A DNA stretch of 8,465 nucleotides from Planctomycetales bacterium (GTDB lineage: Bacteria > Planctomycetota > Planctomycetia > Planctomycetales > Planctomycetaceae). Below, piece after piece: positions 1 through 6,410 of the stretch. The notes beneath the pieces were generated by a model. That model saw only the letters and a program-made list of their open reading frames with translations, was not told the origin of the DNA and ran no database searches. The translations under genes were made by a program, and so were the position numbers. Each line of letters opens with the position of its first letter. The stretch's first letter is position 1. The stretch is from the NCBI GenBank assembly GCA_020050375.1, contig JAGVKR010000223.1:1-8465 (forward strand), in the 5' to 3' direction.

Positions 1-71
1 ACATCCAGCGACAGAAAACTTGTCCCCAATGGAACTACACTCTCAATCCATCACGCTCACCCGCCATTCCC

Positions 72-105
72 GGAAGTAATTGACTTACGATTTCTAAGTC
101 ATTCC
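72..105. other. Small hairpin near left edge
   Basis: A perfect 7-bp stem, TGACTTA (81-87) with TAAGTCA (95-101), encloses a 7-base loop. It can be lengthened by GGAA (72-75) pairing with TTCC (102-105) if five bases bulge out. No T-run follows, so a classic intrinsic terminator is not supported. It could be the end of a transcript entering from the left or an operator-like palindrome. The structure is seen in the sequence; the role is unknown. Confidence 0.3.
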
Positions 106-360
106 ATCAGGCCGGTCCAGACGGATGCGGATTCAGATCGCGTTGGTCAAAAAGAGACCGCTGATTTGGCAGTTCGCCAATCGGGTCGGTCGTTTGATGG
201 CGGTACACGATTCTACGATTGAGCTTGACGGGCCATGTTGCCGGGGTTGTACTGGTGTAAAGCGGGTAAGCCAGGATGTTCACGGCATCTGCGATTGACC
301 GTGACGATTCAATCAAGTTTTCAGACGAACACCAGTTACCGAAAGGCGATCCACCGAAAC
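106..360. other. No supportable gene
   Basis: Short open frames exist on both strands here, but none has a recognisable domain, a convincing start or consistent codon-position bias. A minus-strand frame of 69 codons (107-316) was considered and not accepted. The stretch may include eroded 5' sequence of the PEP-CTERM gene to the right. Confidence 0.4.
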
Positions 361-520
361 CCTGGATCTCTTGGTCTTCTGAGCGGCGATCCGGTTATCG
401 GGACAACGACGGGCTTTTTGGCGACGAGCTGGGATTTTTCGCCGACAACGCGTCGCCTACATCCCGAATTCTCCGGTAGCGACGAGCACGACCTTCCTTT
501 CCCAGACCATTCCTTCCTTT
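361..520 (+). pseudogene. Possible frame-disrupted 5' part of PEP-CTERM gene
   Basis: Reading frame 2, which carries the PEP-CTERM protein, is open back to a TGA at 380-382 but has no ATG, GTG or TTG before 521. From about 452 that frame reads YIPNSPVATSTTFLSQTIPS directly into the downstream protein and looks like secreted-protein sequence. Before about 445 the protein-like text is in frame 1 instead (LLSGDPVIGTTTGF, then LATSWDFSPTT). One frameshift near 440-452 would join the two. No signal peptide is visible in any upstream frame, so the N-terminus is missing, eroded or further disrupted. A sequencing error would look the same. This stretch also contains CCTTCCTTT twice (492-500 and 512-520). 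Confidence 0.35.
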
Positions 521-964
521 TTGGCCGGGCCCGGGCCGGGGCTCGCGACCTTCCGCGCCGATTTCGAGGGCACGTTTTCTCTTGACGGAAACGGCTTATC
601 GGCTCATCCGATCGGTATCGCCTACGATCTGACGATGATCGTCGATGGCTTGGTGAACTTTGACGCGGTGATTGACTATACCAACTCCACGGACGGTCTG
701 GTCGAGTCGCTCGCGATTCACTTCACTCGAGCGACGCCCGGTGGTTTCTTCACGAAGGTCACCGACACTGGATCGCTCCCCGATTTGCCGGCATTCTCGA
801 CCGTTAAGCTGTCCGGCTATTTCCAGCTTCAAGTCGACGACAAGCCGGGTGGCTCTTCGACCCAGATCGACGTTCACAGCGCGGCCGTTCCTGAACCGAG
901 CGCATTCATCCTCGCGTGCCTCGGCATCGTCAGCGGGCTGGGTCTCTGGCGCCGCTGGTGTTGA
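521..964 (+). CDS. PEP-CTERM sorting-domain protein (5' end missing or out of frame)
   Basis: An exported protein whose C-terminus carries a PEP-CTERM signal: VPEPSAF, then a hydrophobic stretch (ILACLGIVSGLGLW), then a basic RRW tail just before the stop. In the known system, exosortase recognises this tripartite signal in the inner membrane and processes and exports the protein. The rest (about 120 residues) is rich in Gly, Thr, Ser and Asp with alternating hydrophobics, consistent with a beta-rich secreted domain, but I recognise no named domain. The only start in frame is TTG at 521, which gives 147 residues and no signal peptide. Since PEP-CTERM proteins normally begin with one, TTG-521 is probably not the original start. 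The frame is open another 46 codons upstream and may join frame 1 through a frameshift. No exosortase gene is present in the window. The sorting signal is certain; whether the gene is intact is not. Confidence 0.72.
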   Translation: MAGPGPGLATFRADFEGTFSLDGNGLSAHPIGIAYDLTMIVDGLVNFDAVIDYTNSTDGLVESLAIHFTRATPGGFFTKVTDTGSLPDLPAFSTVKLSGYFQLQVDDKPGGSSTQIDVHSAAVPEPSAFILACLGIVSGLGLWRRWC

Positions 965-1218
965 TGTTGGGGCGCGAACCGCTCGTTCCTCCGTCGGCTC
1001 ACGACGATAGGATCGCTGCGGGCGCAATCTTCGGCAAATCGCTGCCAAACGGACTGTGCGGGACGGCGAACCTGTGCGGGAAAGAGATTTACAACGGTCG
1101 ACCCATAGATATCATGAAGTAAGAGAATGGCATTGTTCGGGCAGGGCGCAATGACCTGCATGTGACCGCAAATCGACGGACGCACCCTGGACGCACCTAC
1201 TGGATTCGGTCTGGATTT
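965..1218. other. Intergenic region with promoter-like sequence and an 11-bp repeat
   Basis: This gap between the PEP-CTERM gene and the next plus-strand gene has no supportable gene of its own. It contains the promoter candidate at 1088-1115. It also has GGACGCACC twice (1178-1186 and 1189-1197), spaced 11 bases start to start, about one helical turn, which could mark a regulator site. There is no clear terminator after the PEP-CTERM stop. Confidence 0.4.
1088..1115 (+). promoter_or_regulatory. Candidate sigma-70-like promoter
   Basis: TTTACA (1088-1093, 5 of 6 to the -35 consensus) and TATCAT (1110-1115, 5 of 6 to the -10 consensus) are separated by 16 bases. It lies about 100 bases upstream of the ATG at 1219, so transcription would leave a leader containing the GGACGCACC repeat. 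The match is seen in the sequence; activity is inferred, and promoter consensus in planctomycete-like genomes is poorly defined. Confidence 0.35.
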
Positions 1219-1536
1219 ATGGACGTTTCGATGATCGTTGCGATCGCCAACGCCGCCTCGGCGACCCATCGCTCGGGGGACAGAGTTTTTCTGACGTGGC
1301 TGTTCATGCACGGCATCTCGCCAGCCGAGTTGTGGGCCCAGCATTGCCTGGGAAGAATCCAGTTGAGCCGTGCCGACGCGGGAGACACCGACGATCCACG
1401 GGTCCTCGTGGCCAGTCGTCTCAAGATTCCGGGCGTGCCGGACGGTGAGTACCATTTGCTGCGAGCGTCCCCCGCGCGCGCCCCTTCGCCGGAGAGCCAC
1501 GGAGTCAAGAATGGTTCGGCCGAAGTCGTGACGTGA
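1219..1536 (+). CDS. Hypothetical protein, 105 residues
   Basis: I do not recognise this protein. It begins MDVSMIVAIANAASATHRSG, continues with an aromatic/hydrophobic stretch (RVFLTWLFMHGISPAELW) and a segment DDPRVLVASRLKIPGVPDGE, and ends in a Pro/Ser-rich tail. No signal peptide or membrane helix is convincing, so it is probably cytoplasmic. Coding support comes from base composition: in my hand count about three quarters of the first 81 codons end in G or C, like the secure genes nearby, while the second position is mixed. A promoter-like sequence lies about 100 bases upstream. The frame is open back to GTG at 1162. ATG-1219 was preferred because the preceding residues look unlike protein, but ATG-1231 is also possible and no Shine-Dalgarno sequence decides it. 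It converges on the AsmA-like gene with a 52-base gap. It could still be a chance open frame. Confidence 0.5.
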   Translation: MDVSMIVAIANAASATHRSGDRVFLTWLFMHGISPAELWAQHCLGRIQLSRADAGDTDDPRVLVASRLKIPGVPDGEYHLLRASPARAPSPESHGVKNGSAEVVT

Positions 1537-1541
1537 AGGAG

Positions 1542-1563
1542 GACGTTGGCTCTCCTGCGCGCC
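1542..1563. terminator. Weak stem between convergent genes
   Basis: In the 52-base gap between the two convergent stop codons, an AGGAG/CTCCT pair can form a short 5-bp stem with a loop of about 10 bases. No T-run follows on either side. Its position suits a bidirectional terminator, but the structure is weak. Confidence 0.15.
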
Positions 1564-1588
1564 TACTCTCTGACTTTCCCGCATTGAC

Positions 1589-4500
1589 CTATCGCCGGCT
1601 CTGGCCTCGCGGTTCGAAGTTCCCCAAGAATCGGCGGAGAGTCTCATCGATTTGCGGGAGCGGCTTGATTTCGGTCTGCGGCTCGCGGACCGTTCCCCCG
1701 ACTTTGACTCCCACCCAGCCGGTTGTCCCCATCTTGATGATTTCGCGGACCACCGGAATCGGCAATTGATTCCTTCCCGCCGTCGAATAAAAATCGAGAT
1801 TGACCGCGCCGTCGAAGCGCACTCCGCCACGTCCTACGAAGTGAATCGCATCGCCGACCAGGTCGATCTTCTGGAACTGCACGCGGCTGTTGCGGATGTC
1901 GAAGACAAACTGCGCCTGATCGAAGGCCGCATTCTTGGGGGGGGTCAGCGTGAGGGCCTGGAAAATGGCGACGATCAGCGGCAGATCGTAGAGGGCTGCC
2001 GGGCTGATGGCCAACTGCCCGGAACCACTCAGCCGATTGGGGTCGGTCCCCTCCCCCTGAAGGACGATCCGGCCGTTCATCAATCCGGCGAGCTTGCGGC
2101 TATTCGACATGTACGACTGCGCGTAGCGTTTGAGCTCGCCGTTGCTCAACGTGATGCTGGCCTTGTACTTCATTGGGTCGCCGAGCTCGACGTCGGCATC
2201 CAGCCCGATCTGTCCGTCGATGAACTGCGCGGTGAGTCGATTGGCGTTGTTGACGACCTTGCTCTCGCCGGCGCCGGCCATCTCTTTCGAGCCGACGATC
2301 AACTGCTTGTCGTCGATGCGCACCGGTCCGCTGACTTTGGTGAGTTGAAATCCGCGAACTTTGACCGAATCGAGCTCGATCCGTCCTTCGCCGACGATGA
2401 CCGAGCCGTCCCACGTGCCGGTGAAGAAGGCCTTGCCGTACATGTCGTTCAGGTCAATTCCGGCCGTGAGCGTATTGCTGGTGTAGATCGTCTCGGTGCT
2501 CCACGCGGCCGTGACGGGAAACTCGTAGCCGTCTTTTTTCTTCCCGCGGAAATCGAGCGTCCCCAGGATGGAGAGCTTGCCTCGTGGGTTGAACGCGTTG
2601 ACGATGCGCTTGAGCCCCGGGGGGAGCGCCTTGCGGAACTGCGGGTCGGTTTCTAGATCGTCGACGTGCAGATCGGCCAAGTGCAAGTGCCACTCGCCCG
2701 GTTCGGGGAAATCTGCCGAGCCGCTGGCGGTGAACCGCGTTTCGTTGTATCGCCCCTTGAGCGACTTGAGCGTCACGATCCCTTCGGCGAGACCGATCTT
2801 GGCCTGCACGTCGTCGAGGGGGAGGGGAAACGATCGGAGCGCCAGCTTGCCGTCGGTCAGCTCGGCATCGAGGCGAATCCGGGGAGGCATCCCAGCGTTC
2901 CATTCCAGACGGCCGGCGGCATGGAGCATTCCCTGCGGGTTGATCTCGGCCCAGACAGCTTGCCATTCCACAGGCAAGGCGGCGAGCAGTGCGCGGTCGC
3001 AGGTGGCGTTTTTGGCATCGAAGTTCACATCGAGCGTGGGAAGACCGGCTTCGTCGTTCCGAAAGCCGCCGCTCCAGGTCACCTCGGTGATTCCCTGTCG
3101 TCCGCGAAACCCTTTGAAGACCCAGTCGTCCGGCGACCCGGCGAAGTCGCCCATGACTTCCACGAGGGGCATCGGAAAATCGCGGATGTTGAGGGCGCCG
3201 TTTCGCAATCGGGCCTTGATGTGGGGGACGATCGCCTTTCCGCGACCAGCCGCGCGGCTGAGCCGCACCGTGCCGTCGAGCTCTCCCTGCACCTTCAGCC
3301 GGTCGATCACCTGTTGAAACTTCGCGGGACATGCCGAACGGAGCTTTTCGTCGATCGGCAGGCCGTTCGCTTCGATGTCGAAGAGCGCCTGCGCTTCGGG
3401 GCCGGGGTTCTTCACACGCCCGCGCAGATTGATCCGCTGCGGGCCCGATTGCCCGGTGAGCTTGAAATCGATCAGCTCGCCCGTCCGCTTGATCGTTCCG
3501 TTGATCCCCTCGACTCGATAAGGGAATTGCACGTGCGAAGCGGCACAATCGCGAACGGTCACTTCCCCGTCATGGTCCCAGCGATCGCGTCCGTTGAACT
3601 CAAAGTGCAGTCGCGCGTCGACGCGCCCGCTCGGCTGGACCGAATCGTAAACGCCTCGGTTTTCGACGGGCAGCAGGCGGTACAGGCGATCGTCAAGCGG
3701 CAGATCGGTCACGATCAGATCGAAGTCGGCCGGCCGCAACTCTCCCTCCTGCTGAATTCGCGCGTGGTCCACCTGAAACTGCACCGCTCCGCTCTTGGCC
3801 GACATGGACTTGATTTCGACCTGCCCATTGTCGAGGGCGATCTCGCCCCGCAAATCGCTGAGCGGGTAACGAATGGCCGGATGGTCGAATTCCCCCTGCA
3901 CAATTTGCAGCGACATCTGGTGCTCGGCGGGTTTATCCGGTCCCCATTTCGCCACGCGGAACTGCACGTTGGCGGCCGCCGAGAACGTCACCGATCGGGT
4001 GTCGTCGCCGGTCGCCGACCCACCCGGCGCCTGTCCCGCGCCCGGGGCAGCGGTTTGTGTCTCCAGTTGGTCGGAAGACGCAGTGAGCTGTTCCAGGCCG
4101 TCACGAAACTCCGGAGAAAGCATGGCAGCCATTTGCAGCAGAGGTCGATCGATGCGCAGCCGGCGCGCCTCTCCGCGAATTGACCACGAGCGGTCGGCCA
4201 TGTTCCAGGTGCCTTCGGTCGTCATGTCGTCGGCGAACGGAACCGTTCCTGAAGTCTTGATCAGGAACTGCCTTTTGCCCGAGGGGATCATGGCCACGCT
4301 GGCGTCACTGATCCGCAGCGTGGTTTCCTTGCCGGGCTCGGCGTGGTCGAGGCGAACCGTGAACGTCGTTTGCTCCCAGCGGAACTCGGGCACAGCGTGC
4401 ATGGGATTCCGCAGTGGCGGCAATCGCTGAAAGTTCCAGTCGCCGTTGACGCTCCGGACGAGATGGGCGCGCGAGCGGATGGCACGGACGCGGCGGATCT

Positions 4501-4813
4501 CCGGATTCGGGGTTGTGAGCGCTTCGCGGTCGACGACCAGCACGACTTCGGGAATCTCGAGCAGCGGGGCGGCCGGGTCGTCGCCCGGCACCGTCACGTC
4601 GTAGAGATGCACCTGTCCCAGAAGGAGATTGAACCGCGCCTCGCCGATGGCAATGTTCCAGCCGGGAGCGATCTCCGCCAGCTTTTCGTGCACCGACTGG
4701 CGGAGCATTTCGTCACTCCGCGACCAGACGATATAGACGTAGGTTCCCCCGGCCGCCGCTCCGAGGAACAGCAGAAACAGAATGCCCAGGATCGTGCGGC
4801 GCAGTGATTTCAT
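1589..4813 (-). CDS. AsmA-like envelope protein, 1074 residues
   Basis: A very large envelope protein of the AsmA type. Residues 8-29 form a single N-terminal membrane helix after a basic MKSLRR start, giving an inner-membrane anchor with the rest facing the periplasm. The next segment (about 40-75: VHEKLAEIAPGWNIAIGEARF, in parts) matches the start of AsmA-type domains, and NGDWNFQ (123-129) is the typical G-x-W-N turn. A Gly/Ala/Pro linker lies at 251-270. The middle is long and repetitive in alternating beta-strand style. Residues about 880-1045 look like the AsmA C-terminal domain, with RLSGSGQLAIS (from about 926), YDLPLIVAIFQAL and a late GGTVREPQTEI. Related proteins (AsmA, TamB, YhdP) form hydrophobic-grooved beta structures that carry lipids between membranes; that role here is inferred. 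ATG-4813 was chosen because it overlaps the upstream stop (ATGA), and the membrane anchor follows at once. The frame is open further upstream, but inside the glycosyltransferase gene. There is no Shine-Dalgarno sequence, which fits translational coupling. Confidence 0.88.
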   Translation of the reverse strand: MKSLRRTILGILFLLFLGAAAGGTYVYIVWSRSDEMLRQSVHEKLAEIAPGWNIAIGEARFNLLLGQVHLYDVTVPGDDPAAPLLEIPEVVLVVDREALTTPNPEIRRVRAIRSRAHLVRSVNGDWNFQRLPPLRNPMHAVPEFRWEQTTFTVRLDHAEPGKETTLRISDASVAMIPSGKRQFLIKTSGTVPFADDMTTEGTWNMADRSWSIRGEARRLRIDRPLLQMAAMLSPEFRDGLEQLTASSDQLETQTAAPGAGQAPGGSATGDDTRSVTFSAAANVQFRVAKWGPDKPAEHQMSLQIVQGEFDHPAIRYPLSDLRGEIALDNGQVEIKSMSAKSGAVQFQVDHARIQQEGELRPADFDLIVTDLPLDDRLYRLLPVENRGVYDSVQPSGRVDARLHFEFNGRDRWDHDGEVTVRDCAASHVQFPYRVEGINGTIKRTGELIDFKLTGQSGPQRINLRGRVKNPGPEAQALFDIEANGLPIDEKLRSACPAKFQQVIDRLKVQGELDGTVRLSRAAGRGKAIVPHIKARLRNGALNIRDFPMPLVEVMGDFAGSPDDWVFKGFRGRQGITEVTWSGGFRNDEAGLPTLDVNFDAKNATCDRALLAALPVEWQAVWAEINPQGMLHAAGRLEWNAGMPPRIRLDAELTDGKLALRSFPLPLDDVQAKIGLAEGIVTLKSLKGRYNETRFTASGSADFPEPGEWHLHLADLHVDDLETDPQFRKALPPGLKRIVNAFNPRGKLSILGTLDFRGKKKDGYEFPVTAAWSTETIYTSNTLTAGIDLNDMYGKAFFTGTWDGSVIVGEGRIELDSVKVRGFQLTKVSGPVRIDDKQLIVGSKEMAGAGESKVVNNANRLTAQFIDGQIGLDADVELGDPMKYKASITLSNGELKRYAQSYMSNSRKLAGLMNGRIVLQGEGTDPNRLSGSGQLAISPAALYDLPLIVAIFQALTLTPPKNAAFDQAQFVFDIRNSRVQFQKIDLVGDAIHFVGRGGVRFDGAVNLDFYSTAGRNQLPIPVVREIIKMGTTGWVGVKVGGTVREPQTEIKPLPQIDETLRRFLGNFEPRGQSRR
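4810..4813 (-). promoter_or_regulatory. ATGA stop/start overlap (translational coupling)
   Basis: On the minus strand, ATGA holds the start codon of the AsmA-like gene (4813-4811) and the stop codon TGA of the glycosyltransferase (4812-4810). No Shine-Dalgarno sequence precedes the downstream start. The two genes are therefore very probably co-transcribed and translationally coupled, which would fix the ratio of the two proteins. Confidence 0.8.
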
Positions 4814-6048
4814 GTTTGAGCGGCCGGCCGCCACCTGGCAACCAGCGCACCACAACCGACGGCCGAGAGCACCACGAGTGCGTACTCGGCCGGCAGTCGG
4901 TAACGGATCGAGCCGACAAACACCGAATGCACGAGTGAGAAATAGAGCACGGGAGCGGCGGGGATCAGCCAGCACCACAGAGACCGGCGAGCGAGCCAGC
5001 CCCCGTACGCCGCCAGCGCCAAAAGCGGCGCCGCCCACAGTGCGATCCCCCAGGCAATCGTCCAATGTCCAAACTGTGCGGCGTTGGGGAACGGATTCCA
5101 GAACCGCCAGAATTTGATGGCCGCCAGCTCCAGCGCGCGTCTCGGATGCGCCTTCGCAAAATCGATCGCCAGATCGCGATAATGGTGGTCGGCGTCGTAC
5201 TCGGACATCATCCGGTAGAAGCCGTCTTCGTCGACGAAGTCCATGTCGCTGGCGCCGGTGGCGTGCTCGTTCAGTCCGTCATACAGGCTCGGCCCGACCC
5301 ACAGCGTCGTCGGGACGAAATGCCCGGTGACGCGCACATTGCGGATCGTCCAGGGCAGTAGCGTCACCCCGAGCGCCGCCAGCAGGAGCATGCCATGAAT
5401 CGTCGCCCGCCGCCGATCGCGCGACGCCAATAGATCGATCGCGACAAATCCCGGCCCGACCAGCAGCCACGTCGGACGAACCAGCGTCGCCAGGCCGATC
5501 AACATTCCCGCCGCGAGCGCCAGTGCTCGGCTTTGTGTCGACTCAGGTTCCGCTTTCACCAGTTTCGCCAGCGCAATCAGGCTGGCCAGCAGCATCGTGG
5601 CAAAAAACGTCTCGCTCAGAAGCAGGACGCTGAAGACGACGAACGTCGGAAAGATTGCGGCGATCAATCCCGCCCGAATGGCTGTCGTCCGGTCGAACAA
5701 TTCCTCCGCCAGCCAGTAGACGAGGCCGCAAGTGGCGGCGCCGACTCCGGCCAGCAGAATGCGGATCCATAGCAGCTTTTCGCCGAAAAGCTGAATCCCG
5801 ACGGCCAGCAACAATGGAAAACCAGGGACCCGCTCGACGTACCGCGGAGGATCGTAGATCGCGTATTCCTCGCCACGCGCCAACTTTTTTCCCAATTGCA
5901 AATACCCCTCGGCATCCCCTTCGATCAGGCAGAGTCGTCCGGGAGTCCGGTCGATCCACTGCTGCACGAACAGAGCGGCGGCCAGACGAATGACGAAAGC
6001 CCCCCCGAGAATGAACCAGAGCCAAGGCACCCTGCGTCGCTCCGACAT
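4810..6048 (-). CDS. ArnT/PMT-like family glycosyltransferase (GT-C fold), membrane protein
   Basis: An integral membrane glycosyltransferase of 412 residues with about 10-11 hydrophobic segments. The first helix is at 8-28. It is followed by a loop with EGDAEGYLQLGKKLARG (43-59), whose acidic residues sit where GT-C enzymes place the catalytic Asp. Then come R73-V-PGFPLLLA (75-82), SETFF (145-149), RPTWLL (191-196), PWTIRNVRVTGHFVPTT (232-248) and the C-terminal RYRLPAEYALVV (382-393). The G-D-x-x-x-Y loop, the R-x-PG-(F/Y)P motif and the PW-x-x-RN motif are typical of the dolichyl/undecaprenyl-phosphate-mannose or -arabinose dependent transferases (PMT/ArnT-like). These add a sugar from a lipid-phosphate donor on the outer face of the inner membrane. 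The acceptor (lipid, protein or polymer) cannot be told. ATG-6048 has GGAGG on the minus strand (6053-6057) 4 bases upstream. The stop overlaps the AsmA-like start by 4 bases. Confidence 0.87.
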   Translation of the reverse strand: MSERRRVPWLWFILGGAFVIRLAAALFVQQWIDRTPGRLCLIEGDAEGYLQLGKKLARGEEYAIYDPPRYVERVPGFPLLLAVGIQLFGEKLLWIRILLAGVGAATCGLVYWLAEELFDRTTAIRAGLIAAIFPTFVVFSVLLLSETFFATMLLASLIALAKLVKAEPESTQSRALALAAGMLIGLATLVRPTWLLVGPGFVAIDLLASRDRRRATIHGMLLLAALGVTLLPWTIRNVRVTGHFVPTTLWVGPSLYDGLNEHATGASDMDFVDEDGFYRMMSEYDADHHYRDLAIDFAKAHPRRALELAAIKFWRFWNPFPNAAQFGHWTIAWGIALWAAPLLALAAYGGWLARRSLWCWLIPAAPVLYFSLVHSVFVGSIRYRLPAEYALVVLSAVGCGALVARWRPAAQT

Positions 6049-6052
6049 GCAG

Positions 6053-6057
6053 CCTCC
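6053..6057 (-). promoter_or_regulatory. Shine-Dalgarno sequence of the glycosyltransferase
   Basis: GGAGG on the minus strand ends 4 bases before ATG-6048. It is the clearest ribosome binding site in the window and supports that start over internal alternatives. Confidence 0.6.
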
Positions 6058-6080
6058 GCAGACCGGGAAAAAAGCGGGGG

Positions 6081-6110
6081 ATGGTACGCCTGTTGCCGTT
6101 CGAGGGTCAA
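6081..6110 (-). promoter_or_regulatory. Candidate promoter of the glycosyltransferase-AsmA operon
   Basis: Read on the minus strand, TTGACC (6110-6105, 5 of 6 to the -35 consensus) and TACCAT (6086-6081, 4 of 6 to the -10 consensus) are separated by 18 bases. Transcription would begin near 6074 and give a leader of about 26 bases carrying the GGAGG site. The geometry is good; activity is inferred. Confidence 0.4.
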
Positions 6111-6317
6111 TATCGAGTTGGATGGTGCCCGCCTGCCCAAGAACGCGAGCCGCGGGTCGAGAATGAGGGGCTTGCGGTCCTTTGGCTATTCATCGCTGGA
6201 ATTTTGCATTCGCGGACCGCAACTCTATTCTCGTCCATCTGTTACGCTCCAATGCCATCAGGCGACGGATCGGATTTCGCATTCGTGAGAAACTGTCGAT
6301 GAGAAGTGCGAGTCGAA

Positions 6318-6346
6318 TTGTTCTCCTTGGCGACAAGCTATAGAAT
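6318..6346 (+). promoter_or_regulatory. Weak promoter-like sequence upstream of ferredoxin
   Basis: TATAGAAT (6339-6346) resembles a -10 box. The best upstream partner, TTGTTC (6318-6323), is only 15 bases away, shorter than usual. If used, transcription would start just before the alternative hairpins at 6354-6383. The -10 match is the only good part. Confidence 0.25.
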
Positions 6347-6353
6347 TTGATGA

Positions 6354-6400
6354 CTCGCCCGTTTTGCGGGCTGAGAGAGCCCGAACCTTTGCGAACAGGT
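6354..6400 (+). promoter_or_regulatory. Structured ferredoxin leader with competing hairpins
   Basis: Two hairpins share one strand. Hairpin A pairs CTCGCCCG (6354-6361) with CGGGC-(T)-GAG (6367-6375) around a TTTTG loop: 8 pairs with one bulged T. Hairpin B pairs CGGGCT (6367-6372) with AGCCCG (6378-6383) around GAGAG: 6 perfect pairs. They cannot form together. A third stem, ACCT (6385-6388) with AGGT (6397-6400), would hide the only AGG upstream of the ATG at 6411. This looks like a possible cis-regulatory switch. The pairings are seen in the sequence; regulation is inferred, and no ligand class is recognised. Confidence 0.4.
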
Positions 6401-6410
6401 CGTCATCAAC

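Larger units (their letters stand above)
6049..6410. other. Divergent intergenic region
   Basis: These 362 bases separate the minus-strand glycosyltransferase operon from the plus-strand ferredoxin. No gene in it is supportable. It holds the leftward promoter candidate (6081-6110), a rightward -10-like sequence and the structured ferredoxin leader. The middle is relatively AT-rich. A short GCGGGTC/GAGAATG run around 6152-6165 resembles the 7-base units seen downstream of the ferredoxin, but it is too short to call. Confidence 0.5.

Noticed and set aside
107..316. Minus-strand open frame of 69 codons
   Set aside because: No domain, no Shine-Dalgarno sequence, no recognisable composition; probably chance, though a small unknown protein cannot be ruled out.
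523..542. GC palindrome GGCCCGGGCC as a regulatory site
   Set aside because: It lies in coding sequence for the Gly-Pro repeat GPGPG, and its symmetry follows from the codons.
874..1830. Minus-strand open frame of 318 codons across the PEP-CTERM and hypothetical genes
   Set aside because: Arg/Ser-rich low-quality protein typical of antisense frames in GC-rich DNA; it overlaps better-supported genes on both sides.
1652..2656. Plus-strand open frame of 334 codons opposite the 3' part of the AsmA-like gene
   Set aside because: Same reason: a shadow of the AsmA C-terminal coding region, with no independent start signal or domain.
2666..4183. Plus-strand open frame of 505 codons opposite the AsmA-like gene
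   Set aside because: It is antisense to a secure gene with family motifs; its composition (many His, Arg, Glu, no motif) fits a shadow frame.
4814..5065. 84-codon N-terminal extension of the AsmA-like protein
   Set aside because: It lies inside the glycosyltransferase gene in another frame, and the membrane anchor with its basic start begins exactly at ATG-4813, which overlaps the upstream stop.
6366..6400. Resemblance to a TPP riboswitch (CTGAGA followed by GAACCT)
   Set aside because: The Thi-box consensus also needs GAACCTGA and a later GGNTAATACC-type segment with the AGGGA end. These are absent, the region is too short, and the downstream gene is a ferredoxin rather than a thiamine gene.
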